Notes under the pieces: generated by a model | Databases searched by the model: none | What the model saw: only the letters and a program-made list of their open reading frames with translations | What the model was told of the DNA's origin: nothing | Shown here: positions 34,719 through 43,150 of the stretch, piece by piece | Layout: each line of letters starts with the position of its first letter | Numbering within the stretch: the stretch's first letter is position 1 | Source: Cryobacterium sp. Y11 | Lineage (GTDB): Bacteria > Actinomycetota > Actinomycetes > Actinomycetales > Microbacteriaceae | Assembly (NCBI RefSeq): GCF_002929535.1 | Contig: NZ_PJJO01000042.1 | Coordinates: forward strand, 1 to 43,150 | Reading direction: 5' to 3' | DNA length: 43,150 nucleotides | Program-made: the position numbers and the translations under genes

Positions 34719-35671
34719 CTAAACGACGGGCGAGGGAGGCTCTTCAGAATCCCTCTCGGTGCCAGGGCGTAGCGCGACCAAAATGCGCTTCAGATCGATA
34801 ACGATCGCGGCCGTGGGGCTGAGCGATGTCGTCCCGGCATCCAACTCTTGTATGCCGTGCAGAATCGCCTCGACTGCCACTACGGCAGCATCAAAGGGTG
34901 CGCTATCACGCGGGCCGTCGTCCGTGGCACGCAAAGTTTCTGCGACCGCGTGCAGGGCATCGCTCAGAACCGGCTGCGGCTCGGGCGGCAGCTCAAGGGG
35001 AATAGGTTTACCCCAGATCATGCCCGTAAAAACCTCAGTCAGGTTGCGCACGTGAAAAGTGACGTTCTCCAGAGCCGCGAGGTCCTCATAGTCGACAACA
35101 AGATTCCTGCGGTTGAACCGAGCACGAGGGTTACCCTTACGACTCTCGTCGGCGTATTGCACAGCTGACCTGACATCTCGGGCCGCGTCGGTAAGTGCGT
35201 TGCCTCTGGTCGCCCAGAGGTCACGCTCCGGAGTTCAACTCTCGACCAAGGCCACGCCGAAATCGCTGAGGTGCGTGGCGAGGGTGCCCCGAAAACTAGT
35301 CAACCGATCGACAGCCGTGCCGATCGCAAGCGGCGGCAAAATTAGCAGGTTGACCAAAAGTCCCACCGCATTCCTCCGATAAGAGAGCCAAGGCCGATGA
35401 CCCGCGAAATCGTCCACGCGCTGGGCTCACTCAGGAGGAGCACGGCCCCAGCAAGGGCGATTCCGACGGCCAGCCCAGCGAGGGTTTGTAAAGCGCTGCG
35501 GAGAGAACGCATAAGCGTTGGGTGCATGCTCAAAAGTGCGCCCAACGGCGCGTAGTACCGCAATTCCTGGGCGTCCCCAGGGAGAAAAGGGGACAGCGTC
35601 CAGGCAATCGCCACAGCAACAGCAATCTTGGTGACCTGGAGGAATCGCGGAGGTTGAAGACGACGGGCCAA
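34719..35671 (-). pseudogene. FUSC-family (aromatic acid exporter-like) protein, broken
   Basis: Minus-strand homology begins FLQVTKIAVAVAIAWTLSPFLPGDAQELRYYAPLGALLSMHPTLMRSLRSALQTLAGLAVGIALAG (membrane half of the FUSC fold). After GLGSLIGG one base is missing near 35370, so the frame shifts to NAVGLLVNLLILPPLAIG. A TGA at about 35235 then interrupts ALVES|TPERDLW, and the soluble tail runs on in frame to 34719. Two lesions make it a pseudogene unless one is a sequencing error. Confidence 0.8.
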
Positions 35672-35956
35672 CGCCAGCCGTGATGCGTTTCACGGGAAAA
35701 TCGTTCTCAGCATCGTCTAAGCCTCTTCCGCGGCAACGGAGAGTTGAAATCCGCTCGCCCCGCAGGTCAAGTGCAAATACTGGCGAGGCGCTGGGAAACA
35801 TCCAACAAGAAAATCACTCCCGCAGTAGCCGGTACGGCGCTCAGAATTTTCGAAAAGGATGTCCACCTCCGTTCACGCCGTGTCCGACAACGCGACGGCG
35901 ATATCGAATCAATGCGGATCTTGCTCGCGGAACGCGCCTCAGCCAACAAGGCACGC

Positions 35957-36200
35957 ACTGTTGGTCAGCGCGCCCGAGGCAACCCGACAGGATTATCGTC
36001 GCTTTGACGGCGACAAACTGGCGGTCACTCTCGCGCGCACACGTCCGGCGCCGGGGACCACTCCGGAACTGATAGCTCGAGCATTCGCGAAACGGGCCGC
36101 GCAACGCCACCACGCGCTAACGGCAGACATTGCCCATATCGTCATGCAGCGCTCAGACAACGAAGAGCGTCAGTGGATCCTTCACGCCGAAACCGTTCCG
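35957..36200 (+). pseudogene. Possible IS110 transposase fragment
   Basis: LLVSAPEATRQDYRRFDGDKLAVTLARTRP...TTPELIARAFAKRAAQRHHALTADIAHI has the helical pattern of the linker region between the RuvC-like and C-terminal domains of IS110 transposases. No neighbouring catalytic segments survive. Confidence 0.4.
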
Positions 36201-36241
36201 GAGCTCCGCCATGCCCCGAAACGGCTACTCGATCCGCAGTC

Positions 36242-36385
36242 TCAGCTGAAGAGGCTCACGCCACCTGGACCAACCAACAGCCCCACGACGATGAGCACAA
36301 TACCCCAGAGAATCTGGCGTCGAAATAGAGCGACAATGCCTGCAATAACGAGGATTACCGCAATGATCCAGAGAATTGTTGCCAT
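36242..36385 (-). CDS. GPGG-motif small membrane protein
   Basis: 47 residues, too short for many gene finders. MATILWIIAVILVIAGIVALFRRQILWGIVLIVVGLLVGPGGVSLFS has two hydrophobic helices with a basic turn (FRRQ) and the terminal GPGG motif that names this small actinobacterial family. GGAG lies about 9 nt before the ATG. Function unknown. Confidence 0.85.
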   Translation of the reverse strand: MATILWIIAVILVIAGIVALFRRQILWGIVLIVVGLLVGPGGVSLFS

Positions 36386-36716
36386 GGTGCTGCTCCATTT
36401 CATTCAGCGCCGACGGGCCGTACGCCCATAGCGGTTTTCGATCTGTTGAATCGAACGTACCCCCTGCTCGGTCTCTGATCACTGTGTTTTATCCAAAATG
36501 GCGTGGAGGTGAGACGCTGTCATCATGTGTTAGCCGCCATGCGAAACGACGAAGAGAACCCAAGCACGGTCACGTCCCCCCGAGGGGACGCTCCTATTGA
36601 TGTCAAGCGGCTTTTTGCGCCGCCTTGGTTTATTGAGTTTTGTCGTCGAGCCATGCGTTGAAGGCGACTTCCAGATTGGTGTCAGCACGTTCGGGCACTC
36701 GCGAGCTTGTCAATTA
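36386..36716. other. Intergenic, no supported gene
   Basis: About 330 bp up to the left end of the intact IS256 element. A GC-rich hairpin-like stretch (AAGCGGC-TTTTTGC-GCCGCCTT) lies near 36606-36626. Confidence 0.4.
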
Positions 36717-38161
36717 GTTTGTGTAAGTGATGTGGAATTGGTTATAGGTGGGGGTTGATTCGGTCTGGGTAGACCAGGGCGAGTTGGTTGAGGGCGAGCT
36801 TCCAGTTGGTGACGGTTAGGCCTTCAACGAGGCGGCCTTCGGCCTTGCGTTTGGTCTGGCGGTTGCCGCCGCGTTCCTTGGCTCGTTCACGGGCGCGTTT
36901 GTCTTCGATGTTGCAAATCGCCAGCCAGAGCATCTTGGTCGCGGCTTCATCGCTCGGGAAGTGGCCGCGGTTCTTCGTCACTTTCCGCAGCTGGTAGTTC
37001 AACGATTCAATGCTGTTCGTCGTGTAAATGACACGGCGCAAATCCGGTGGGAACGCGAGGAACGGGGCGAAGCGTTCCCACGCGTCTTCGAACGTTTTCA
37101 CCGCTGCCGGGTACTGGATTCCGAGGGGTGACTCCGCAAACGCGGTCAGTTCGTCCCAGGCTGCGTCGGCGTTAGCGGCGGTGTAGATCGGCTTGAGAGC
37201 GCTCGCGATCTTCTTGCGGTCCTTGTAGCTGACGAACCGCATCGCGGCGCGCAGCAGGTGGACGACACACGTTTGCACGGTCGCTTGGGGCCAGGTCGTT
37301 TCGATCGCTTCGGGGAACCCGGTCAGGCCGTCGCAGCAGACGATGAGGACGTCCTTCACGCCGCGGTTGGCGAGCTCGGCGCAGACGCCGGCCCAGAACT
37401 TCGCGCCCTCGGTCTGCTGCACCCAGATGCCCAACACGTGCTTGATTCCGTCCATGTCCACGCCGACGGCGATGTGGGCGGCCTTGTTGCGGACGTGGGC
37501 GCCGTCACGAATTTTGACGATCAACGCGTCGAGGAACATCACCGGGTAGAGGGTCTCCAGCGGCCGCTGCTGCCATTCCAAGACCTCCTCGAGGACCCCG
37601 TCGGTGATCTTGGAGATCGTCTCGTGGGAGAGGTCGGTGCCGATCGTGGAGACCAGGTGTTGCTGAATATCGCGGATCGTCATCCCGCCGGCATAGAGCG
37701 AAATGATCATGTCATCGAGGCCGCCGAGACGCCGTTGCCCCTTGGGCACCAGGCGTGGGATGAAGCTCCCGCTCCGGTCCCGGGGAATGTCCAAATCGAG
37801 TGCACCGATTTCAGCATCGACCAGTTTGGGCGTGGAGCCGTTACGAGAATTTGGATAGAACCGGGCTTCGGGGTCGCCCTTTTCATAGCCGAGGTGATCG
37901 GTCAGCTCGATCTGCAACCCTCGCTCGAGGACCGCTTTGATCAGGCCAGGCACGAACCCGCCCTGACCTGTGAGCTGGATTTCGCCGGCATCAATCTTCG
38001 AGAACAACGAATCCAAAGCGCCGCTCTCGCGGAGCTCATCGATCGCCTTCGCCGCCTGCAGTTGAGACGGGGACCGCGGTGCCTTGCGCAACTCGTTTCG
38101 ATTCGTCATGACCATGAGTATCACTCCTTCGAGTAGTCGATCCGCAACCCCTTACACAGAC
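36717..38161 (-). mobile_element. IS256-family insertion sequence, intact transposase
   Basis: Bounded by imperfect inverted repeats: GTTTGTGTAAGTGATGTGG on the left (36717) and GTCTGTGTAAGGGGTTGCGG read from the right end (38161). Length about 1445 bp. I found no clear 8-9-bp target duplication. It separates the GPGG region from the phased-repeat replication module. Confidence 0.88.
36742..38115 (-). CDS. IS256-family transposase
   Basis: 457 residues from the ATG at 38115, which has AAGGAG 8 nt upstream; an in-frame GTG three codons earlier overlaps the spacer. Typical regions in order: ELTDHLGYEKGDPE, RNGSTPKL, VPKGQRRLGGLDDMIISLYAGGMT, MFLDALIVKIRDG (first Asp), VLIVCCDGLTGFPEAIE (second Asp), VQTCVVHLLRAA, and STNSIESLNYQLRKVTKNRGHFPS (Glu). 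All DDE residues are present and uninterrupted, unlike the other transposases in this window, so it may be active. Confidence 0.95.
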   Translation of the reverse strand: MVMTNRNELRKAPRSPSQLQAAKAIDELRESGALDSLFSKIDAGEIQLTGQGGFVPGLIKAVLERGLQIELTDHLGYEKGDPEARFYPNSRNGSTPKLVDAEIGALDLDIPRDRSGSFIPRLVPKGQRRLGGLDDMIISLYAGGMTIRDIQQHLVSTIGTDLSHETISKITDGVLEEVLEWQQRPLETLYPVMFLDALIVKIRDGAHVRNKAAHIAVGVDMDGIKHVLGIWVQQTEGAKFWAGVCAELANRGVKDVLIVCCDGLTGFPEAIETTWPQATVQTCVVHLLRAAMRFVSYKDRKKIASALKPIYTAANADAAWDELTAFAESPLGIQYPAAVKTFEDAWERFAPFLAFPPDLRRVIYTTNSIESLNYQLRKVTKNRGHFPSDEAATKMLWLAICNIEDKRARERAKERGGNRQTKRKAEGRLVEGLTVTNWKLALNQLALVYPDRINPHL

Positions 38162-38228
38162 CATCTGACACCCTCGCTGACGACCTGTCTTTCGCTCATT
38201 CCCTGCCTCTGACGACGTTGTTCCCGGG

Positions 38229-38256
38229 TTATTCCTCCGTTATTCCCCGTTATTCC
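38229..38256 (-). repeat. Left iteron array, three TTATTCC (GGAATAA) copies
   Basis: GGAATAA on the minus strand at 38229-38235, 38240-38246 and 38250-38256: spacing 11 and 10 bp, one helical turn. Confidence 0.85.
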
Positions 38257-38537
38257 TCTTCTGTCGGCCACCCGTGCGCCCTCACTTCCGCGTAATCATG
38301 CAAAAGTCTCGCTCTGCCGGCAACGCTTTTCCCCCATTCGCTTGTCCGCCGCGAAACAGATACCCCCCCCGTGGAGACATACATACAGACACCCCCCTCC
38401 AAAAAATCTATATATGTGTTTCCCCCCCATACCTTTTGAAAACCTAAGGGAAAAAGGGAATAAAGGTTTGTGTAGAAACCCCCTACTGCCCAGTTTTTGT
38501 ATGGGATCGGAGGGTACCAACACGGAGTCAGACTAGA

Positions 38538-38599
38538 GGGAATAGTGGGGGAATAAGAGGGAATAGCTGGGGAATAGCACGGGCGAATTTGGGGAATAG
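38538..38599 (+). repeat. Right iteron array, five GGGAATAR copies plus one degenerate
   Basis: GGGAATAG/A at 38538, 38549, 38559, 38570 and 38592, with a degenerate GGGCGAAT at 38581. The spacing is 11, 10, 11, 11 and 11 bp, so all sites face the same side of the helix. A further single copy lies at 38456. Confidence 0.9.
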
Positions 38600-38626
38600 C
38601 AAGAAATCTTTCGCAAACGGCTAGAA

Positions 38627-38649
38627 CCGCCGCATGTAAACGTGCGTGG
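38627..38649 (+). repeat. Leader motif, copy 1
   Basis: CCGCCGCATGTA...GTGCGTGG, 41 nt before the DUF927 gene start. A second copy at 41137-41159 agrees at 19 of 23 positions, in the same place relative to the next start codon. Confidence 0.8.
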
Positions 38650-38690
38650 TCGTCATTTGAAGGCCAGTACCCCTGTTCGAAAGGCTTCAC

Positions 38691-41077
38691 ATGGACCTCG
38701 ACTATTTCGCCCCCGCTCAGAAGACTGTTCGCCTTGCCACTGGCCATGAGGCGCTTGTTGGCAATGCCCAGACCTCCATCTTGTTCATCGGGCCAGAGAC
38801 GACTGACGAGTTAGACGTCGTCGCAAAGGCGGCCGGCGAAACCACCCTCGTTGCAGTTACCCCCGAAGTCAACGCATGGATCGACGCCACCAACATCCCA
38901 GACCCCGACATCGATCAGGTGATCGCCCATACCGTCGTCCTAATCCCGAACGCCCCCTCGACGCATCCAGCGCAGCATGGGACAGCGCTACCGAATTGAT
39001 CGAACACCTCAGCAACCTTGGTGCCAAGAAAGTTCTCATTGCTCGTGTTCCCGGGAGCTCAGCCGGGCTGGCAGCGCTACTGGAGAACCAGTTCGAAGGC
39101 ACTCGCGCGATGTACGTCGCGTCACTTATCGAGCGAGCGAAACCCCTCACCGGAAAGCGCCCGGCAGCACCGAAGGCCAAGAACGGCGGAGTCAAGGTCG
39201 CCCGCGTCGACTGGGAGGCAGGTCGTATCGCCGAATACGCCGGCGAAGACGCAGACTCCGCCGTCACACTCCTCGATGCCGCTGTTCGACGAATCCGGAC
39301 GCGAGAGGTGTTGGACGACCTCAACGACGCTGGACACCGAAACGTCGTGCAGATCCACGATGTAAAGGTCGCCCACTGGGTGGACGGACGCCTGCATGAG
39401 GAAATCATCACCGGTATCACGGACGAGCAGCTGCCCGCTATCCGATCGTGGCTGGGCAGACTGCCGGGCTCACGTGGCGTCGATATCGCTCTGGCCACAG
39501 GCAAGCAAGAGGAGATCGCAGAGGCCATCCGACAGGCCAACAAGGATCAAATCGAACGACAGATCGCGCGGACACGAACCGGCTGGATTGAAGCGGACGG
39601 CGAGCTGATGTTCATGCATCAGGGTGGGGCGATCACGGCGTTCGGTAACGTGACCCGCGCCGCCTCCGAGCTTGAGGGCGCCCTTCAAGTAATCAGCTTC
39701 CCTGACCCGGCCATGATTTCTCCCGACGCGAAGCGGGTATTGGCCGAAAACCAGATCGCCGCCCTTCGTGAGCTGTTCAGTGAGCACATCTACGCCTCCA
39801 TCCAAGGCGTAATCGCTCACTCTGTCGCAGGTCTCGGTGTTGGCGCGGCTGTCTGCCTCTACGGGGAACCCGGCTGTGGAAAGACGACGATGCTGAGCGC
39901 TTTTGGTGCGCAAGCCAGCCCCGAGTTCGGTGAGGGACACGATGCCCTCGGGACTTTCGACGGCACTGTCGCAATGGTCAGTGATCTCGGCAAAGGCCTC
40001 CACCAGTTTTTCATCACCGTCGACGATGCACGCCCGAAAGACAAGGAAGGCCTGTTGGAGATCGCCAATCAGATCAAGGCCTTCGACCGTCTCTCCCGTC
40101 GTGCCTACGCCGGCGGCTCCGCTGGCCGTGTCAAGAAAGAGGTTGACGCACAGGGCAAATGGATCAACGGCAGCGCGGACCGCACCGACGTCGCGATCAT
40201 CCTCGCTGGCGAGAAGATCCCACCCGCCATTCAGAGCACGCTCGAACGTGTTTGGTCACTGCAGATCCCCGAACTCGATGCGTTCCGTTCAGGCAACGCC
40301 GACAAGTTCAAGGAATTTACGGAGCTGACCGGACCGAGCGAGCACATGGCGTCGTTCATCCAGTGGCTCGCCGGTCAGATCACCGAAGCTGGTGGTTTGA
40401 AGGTATGGCGTGAAAGCTGGAAGGCCAAGCGAGCCGAGTTCGTCGAGGCCCGCAAGGAGACTGCTGCAAAGATCCGCTACGCAGAGGTTGCAGCTGTCCC
40501 TGAGCTCGGCTTCCACATATGGCTGAACTACATCACCTCAACCGGTGCCCAGACACTCGCCGAGCAGCAGGAGCTCGAAGAACTCGTGCAGAAGCAGTTC
40601 ACTACAAACATGGTCCGTCACCAAGAGACGACTCGCACTACCAGCATCACAAGCTGGCAATCCGCACTCGACTCGCTGCAAGCAGCGATCGTTTCGGGCG
40701 AAGCGTACTTCTTCTCGCCCGGCAGAAACGCTGGAACATCAGTCCCAGACGACCACGTTCTATTGAAGGATGGAGCGGCGGAGGGCGCGAGCACATCTAC
40801 GCAAATTGGTGAGCCGCACCGCGTCATGCTCGGAGCACATGTTTCCGGTCGGAAGGGCACCGGCCAGTTCATGGCGATCCTCCCCCGCGTTGCGTTCAAG
40901 CTTCTGAGCCGTGAGTTCGCATCTGAAAGCGCACTTATCGAAGCCTTCCAAGAAGTCTCTATCCGTGACGCAGGCAAGCGCACCAAGAAAGTCGCCATGT
41001 TCGGAAAGGGCGTCGCCGCTATCTGCATCCCGTGGGAACTGTGGGACACCGACTGGCAGGCCAACCCCGCCTACTAG
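38691..41077 (+). CDS. Toprim-like/DUF927-type replicative helicase-like protein, one frameshift
   Basis: About 795 residues if one base is restored. GAAAGG precedes the ATG. The first 100 residues (ILFIGPETTDELDVVAKAAG, TVVLIPNA, then GAKKVLIARVPG) look like a degenerate Toprim domain. The C-terminal half resembles DUF927: GWIEADGELMFMHQGG, Walker A GEPGCGKTT (39862-39888), Walker B FFITVDD, and DRTDVAIILAGEKIPP. Proteins of this build replicate plasmids, phages and satellites. At 38953-38957 five Cs should be six: the first frame ends at 38999, and the rest is read in the next frame. It could be decay, a sequencing error or slippage. A terminator follows. Confidence 0.8.
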
Positions 41078-41082
41078 GTCGC

Positions 41083-41119
41083 AAGAAGGGTGCGATGCCG
41101 AAAGCATCACACCCTTCTT
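41083..41119 (+). terminator. Rho-independent terminator of the DUF927 gene
   Basis: AAGAAGGGTGCGATGC-CGAA-AGCATCACACCCTTCTT with a T-rich tail (TTTATTTAG). Confidence 0.9.
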
Positions 41120-41136
41120 TATTTAGTTGGCACAAT

Positions 41137-41159
41137 CCGCCGCATATACCTGTGCGTGG
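41137..41159 (+). repeat. Leader motif, copy 2
   Basis: CCGCCGCATATACC...GTGCGTGG, 38 nt before the ATG at 41198. Both copies are followed by CGAAAGGCTTC immediately before the start codon, so whole leaders are duplicated. Confidence 0.8.
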
Positions 41160-41197
41160 CTACGCCGTAACCACTACCGCTCTAACGAAAGGCTTCC

Positions 41198-41287
41198 ATG
41201 CAAATCCTCACTGAAGACAACCTGCACGTCCTTGACGCATGGTTCGACCACAAGCGCGTTACATCATCGACCGGCTCACCTGCGTAA
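41198..41287 (+). pseudogene. 29-codon start of a second element gene, truncated
   Basis: ATG with GAAAGG 7 nt upstream, then MQILTEDNLHVLDAWFDHKRVTSS and a TAA at 41285. The leader is a copy of the one before the DUF927 gene, so a real gene began here; its body has been lost and foreign DNA follows. It probably marks the right edge of the replication module. Confidence 0.6.
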
Positions 41288-41573
41288 GTGGCCGCGAGAC
41301 GTTTCGCTGACTCTGCGAATTCATGTGACAGGCGGCTGTCATTGCGGTGTCCCCACCGTTGGATGAGCCCGCGCTCGGTGGTCGCGGGGAAAGCAGCAAA
41401 GATTTTCGGCGTCTTGGGAGAGTCGGTCACGTGGTCAGTCTGGCGAAATCTGCCGGTGCCCGCCATCCCCAGACCAAGGCGGAGGACCACACATTTGGCC
41501 ACAGGCGACTAAAACGGCACCGAGCCCGTCAATACCTAGCGTCGACGCGCAGCTGCTCGATAAGCTCCTCGTC

Positions 41574-42884
41574 GTGAGCGAAACCGAACCGGCACGACTG
41601 GTCATAGATTCGGCTGGGGGCGTGACCCGGCGAGTGCTCACCTCCTTTGGATTCCTAGTCTTGGTCGTGGCACTACTGGTCATGGGCTTCGATATTCTTC
41701 CTAGTCTTAGTGACGCCCCCGGAGCTACGACGTCCGGACTCGCATCTGAGGACCCTTGGGCGGTATTCGGACCCCCTCTGGTTTTGGCCTCGGAATGGTT
41801 CCTGATTGACAATCCCCTCCCGATCATTGGCTCATTGGCGGCCGTCGCTATAGGCCTGCAGGTTGCGGTGCACGGCCTCCGCTCGGAGAGTAATCGGAAG
41901 GCGAGCCCAACGGAGATCGCACGAGCAAAGGCGTTCTCAGCAACAGGAGCCTTCGTTGCCGCAGTCGTAATCTTTTTCGGAATCGGAGCGACCGCGCAGA
42001 GACTGCTAGATCCGGCGCCCGAATCCTCAAAGGCAACGTTCCTAGCGTTCCTAGTGACCACGTTCGCTACGGCGGTGCTTTGCATCGATGCAGCGCGGGT
42101 CATCACGAGCACGGAAGTGAATCAGCGGCTCAGCGTTGCCGTTGAGCTGATGAGAATCAGGAAGGATCGACTTGCGTTAGCGGACCGCTCGCTTCCGTCG
42201 GACATCTGGCTCAAGAGAACCGGACAATGGAGCGTGGCCGTGCTCCTGCTACTCCCAAGTGCGGCGCAACTCCTGACGGATCCCGGTTATTTCTTGGCGG
42301 AACAATCGAGATCGACGCTGCCCGAATTCTGGTTGATCGTCGTTTCCGTTCTCGGCACTGCGCTCGCCGGCGTCGTTCTGTTGCTCTTGGAGTTCGGACT
42401 CGCACTGATCTTCTTGCTGATCGTGAATCTGAAACCACTGACGCGAGGGCAACGCCTCGGCATCGTTTCCGCTGCCACCATACTCGTGGCGGTATTGGTG
42501 GTCAGGCCCGGTTGGGCCGACGTTCCAATAGCAGCCTCGACTCTTTACCTAGTCAATACATGTGTCATCTTCTCGGCCACATTCATCACTTGGTATCGAC
42601 TGGCTCGACAGGAAGCACCACGCCATCCGAAGCTAACGTTTGGGATTCACGGCCTGCTCTTGCTGGCTCTCCTCCGGATCTTCCAAAAACTGGTACGGAC
42701 TTCCGAAGCCGATGTCGACTGGTTGATAAGCGAAGCGAACCCCACTGCTGCTAAAGACATCAGGGTATTGGAGACACAAAGGGTGGTGCCCCCACGGGCG
42801 CGAGCTCGCAGTTGGTTCAGCCCACATCCACGCCGCCGCCCACCGGCCAAACCTCCTGTTTCGTCAGAGCGGCCTGCGGTATAG
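41574..42884 (+). CDS. Polytopic membrane protein of unknown function
   Basis: 436 residues from the GTG at 41574. Nine or ten hydrophobic segments, for instance at about 20-42, 80-102, 120-142, 155-172, 218-236, 250-290 (two), 295-312, 320-342 and 355-372. The segment HGLRSESNRKASPTEIARAKAFS forms a charged loop after helix 2, and the C-terminal 60 residues are soluble and rich in proline and arginine. No transporter or enzyme motif recognised. There is no good ribosome site, so the true start could differ. It lies right of the replication-module edge; ownership is unclear. Confidence 0.75.
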   Translation: MSETEPARLVIDSAGGVTRRVLTSFGFLVLVVALLVMGFDILPSLSDAPGATTSGLASEDPWAVFGPPLVLASEWFLIDNPLPIIGSLAAVAIGLQVAVHGLRSESNRKASPTEIARAKAFSATGAFVAAVVIFFGIGATAQRLLDPAPESSKATFLAFLVTTFATAVLCIDAARVITSTEVNQRLSVAVELMRIRKDRLALADRSLPSDIWLKRTGQWSVAVLLLLPSAAQLLTDPGYFLAEQSRSTLPEFWLIVVSVLGTALAGVVLLLLEFGLALIFLLIVNLKPLTRGQRLGIVSAATILVAVLVVRPGWADVPIAASTLYLVNTCVIFSATFITWYRLARQEAPRHPKLTFGIHGLLLLALLRIFQKLVRTSEADVDWLISEANPTAAKDIRVLETQRVVPPRARARSWFSPHPRRRPPAKPPVSSERPAV

Positions 42885-43150
42885 AGGACCTGGGAAACGG
42901 CGAGGGTGCCGGGCTCATGGAGCACCCGCCACGTAGTGCCGCTGTTTCGTCATGTGACCGCCCTCGTAGCGCCATCGACCCGCCTCTAGCAGCACGCTGC
43001 CGACCACAGCTGGGTCTGTGGCGACCGTGGTGACCACCTAACTCCGGACCCCAGCAGCTGAGCGCGTGTTGTCCGTCGCGTTATTTGACGATGGCGGCGT
43101 CATCGTCGGTGACGATGCCTGGATCTGAAAAAGCCCCGCCGGCGAATCCG
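42885..43150 (+). other. Window end: gene tail remnant and partial terminator
   Basis: Near 43065-43128 a plus frame ends VLSVALFDDGGVIVGDDAWI followed by TGA, like the tail of a protein whose beginning is missing. AAAAAGCCCCGCCGGCGAATCCG at the edge looks like the left half of a terminator completed outside the window. Confidence 0.4.

Larger units (their letters stand above)
38190..38600. other. Candidate replication origin: opposed phased iterons around AT-rich DNA
   Basis: Two arrays of GGGAATA-type repeats in opposite orientation flank about 280 bp containing an AT-rich block (38401-38424, AAAAAATCTATATATGTG) and several poly-C tracts. The arrays are listed separately. The base composition differs sharply from the surroundings. 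It lies directly upstream of a Toprim/DUF927-like helicase gene, the usual place of an origin or a copy-control operator in plasmids and satellites. Confidence 0.6.

Noticed and set aside
38229..38599. DnaA-box type chromosomal origin
   Set aside because: The repeats do not match DnaA boxes (TTATCCACA) and there is no dnaA/dnaN context.
38250..38747. 165-codon minus-strand frame across the iteron region
   Set aside because: Its repetitive Ser/Pro/Ile part (SPAIPSYSPTIPS) is just the translated iterons, it overlaps the ribosome site and start of the DUF927 gene, and no family is recognised.
1..43150. tRNA or rRNA genes
   Set aside because: No cloverleaf with a GGTTCGA-type T arm and no conserved rRNA segment was seen on either strand.

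Overview
The window looks like chromosomal DNA of a high-GC actinobacterium, most likely a member of the Microbacteriaceae or a close relative. Reasons are the codon use, a DUF7882-type small protein, actinobacterial-style heliorhodopsin and TerC, a SufR-like regulator, DUF4232 and other lipoproteins, and ISL3/IS256/IS481/IS30 remnants of actinobacterial type. No rRNA, tRNA or CRISPR array was found.

Layout. 1-1310: the 5' end of a lycopene beta-cyclase gene (crtY) diverges from a light-driven proton-pump rhodopsin that has the DTE motif and the glycine needed for a carotenoid antenna; two palindromes and a promoter lie between them. 1743-7507: small DUF7882 protein, zinc alcohol dehydrogenase, Dps, then a SufR-like Fe-S regulator divergent from a ferredoxin reductase-ribA pair. 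7779-10650: gene debris (kinase and glycogen-debranching fragments), a lipoprotein containing seven copies of a 7-bp repeat, and a DUF4232 lipoprotein. 10989-16659: three broken insertion sequences (IS982, ISL3, IS256) around an Fe-S (6-4)-type photolyase and an SDR gene. 16668-18984: a minus-strand run preceded by a yybP-ykoY manganese riboswitch: terC, a small membrane protein, heliorhodopsin.

19125-24710: small membrane and hypothetical proteins, a frameshifted DNA/RNA endonuclease, and two serine recombinases with res-like dyads on either side of a histidine kinase whose response regulator is cut off. 25050-28000: S66 peptidase, membrane protein, decayed IS256-like element. 28010-33361: YdeP-type molybdopterin oxidoreductase, YrhK, SnoaL-like protein and glutathione-independent formaldehyde dehydrogenase, with IS3, IS481 and IS30 scraps between. 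33842-36385: isochorismatase-like hydrolase, broken FUSC transporter, IS110 scrap and a 47-residue GPGG protein. 36717-38161: an intact IS256 element. 38190-41290: a plasmid- or satellite-like replication module, with helically phased GGGAATA repeats in two opposed arrays around AT-rich DNA, followed by a Toprim/DUF927-like helicase gene. 41574-42884: a large membrane protein of unknown function.

Two themes stand out. First, light and oxidative stress: antenna rhodopsin plus carotenoid gene, heliorhodopsin, photolyase, Dps, Mn-riboswitch-controlled TerC and Fe-S/flavin redox genes. Second, heavy decay by mobile elements: at least eight IS elements or remnants, and several genes broken by single-base indels or TGA codons. 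The indels should be checked against reads before being called biology.
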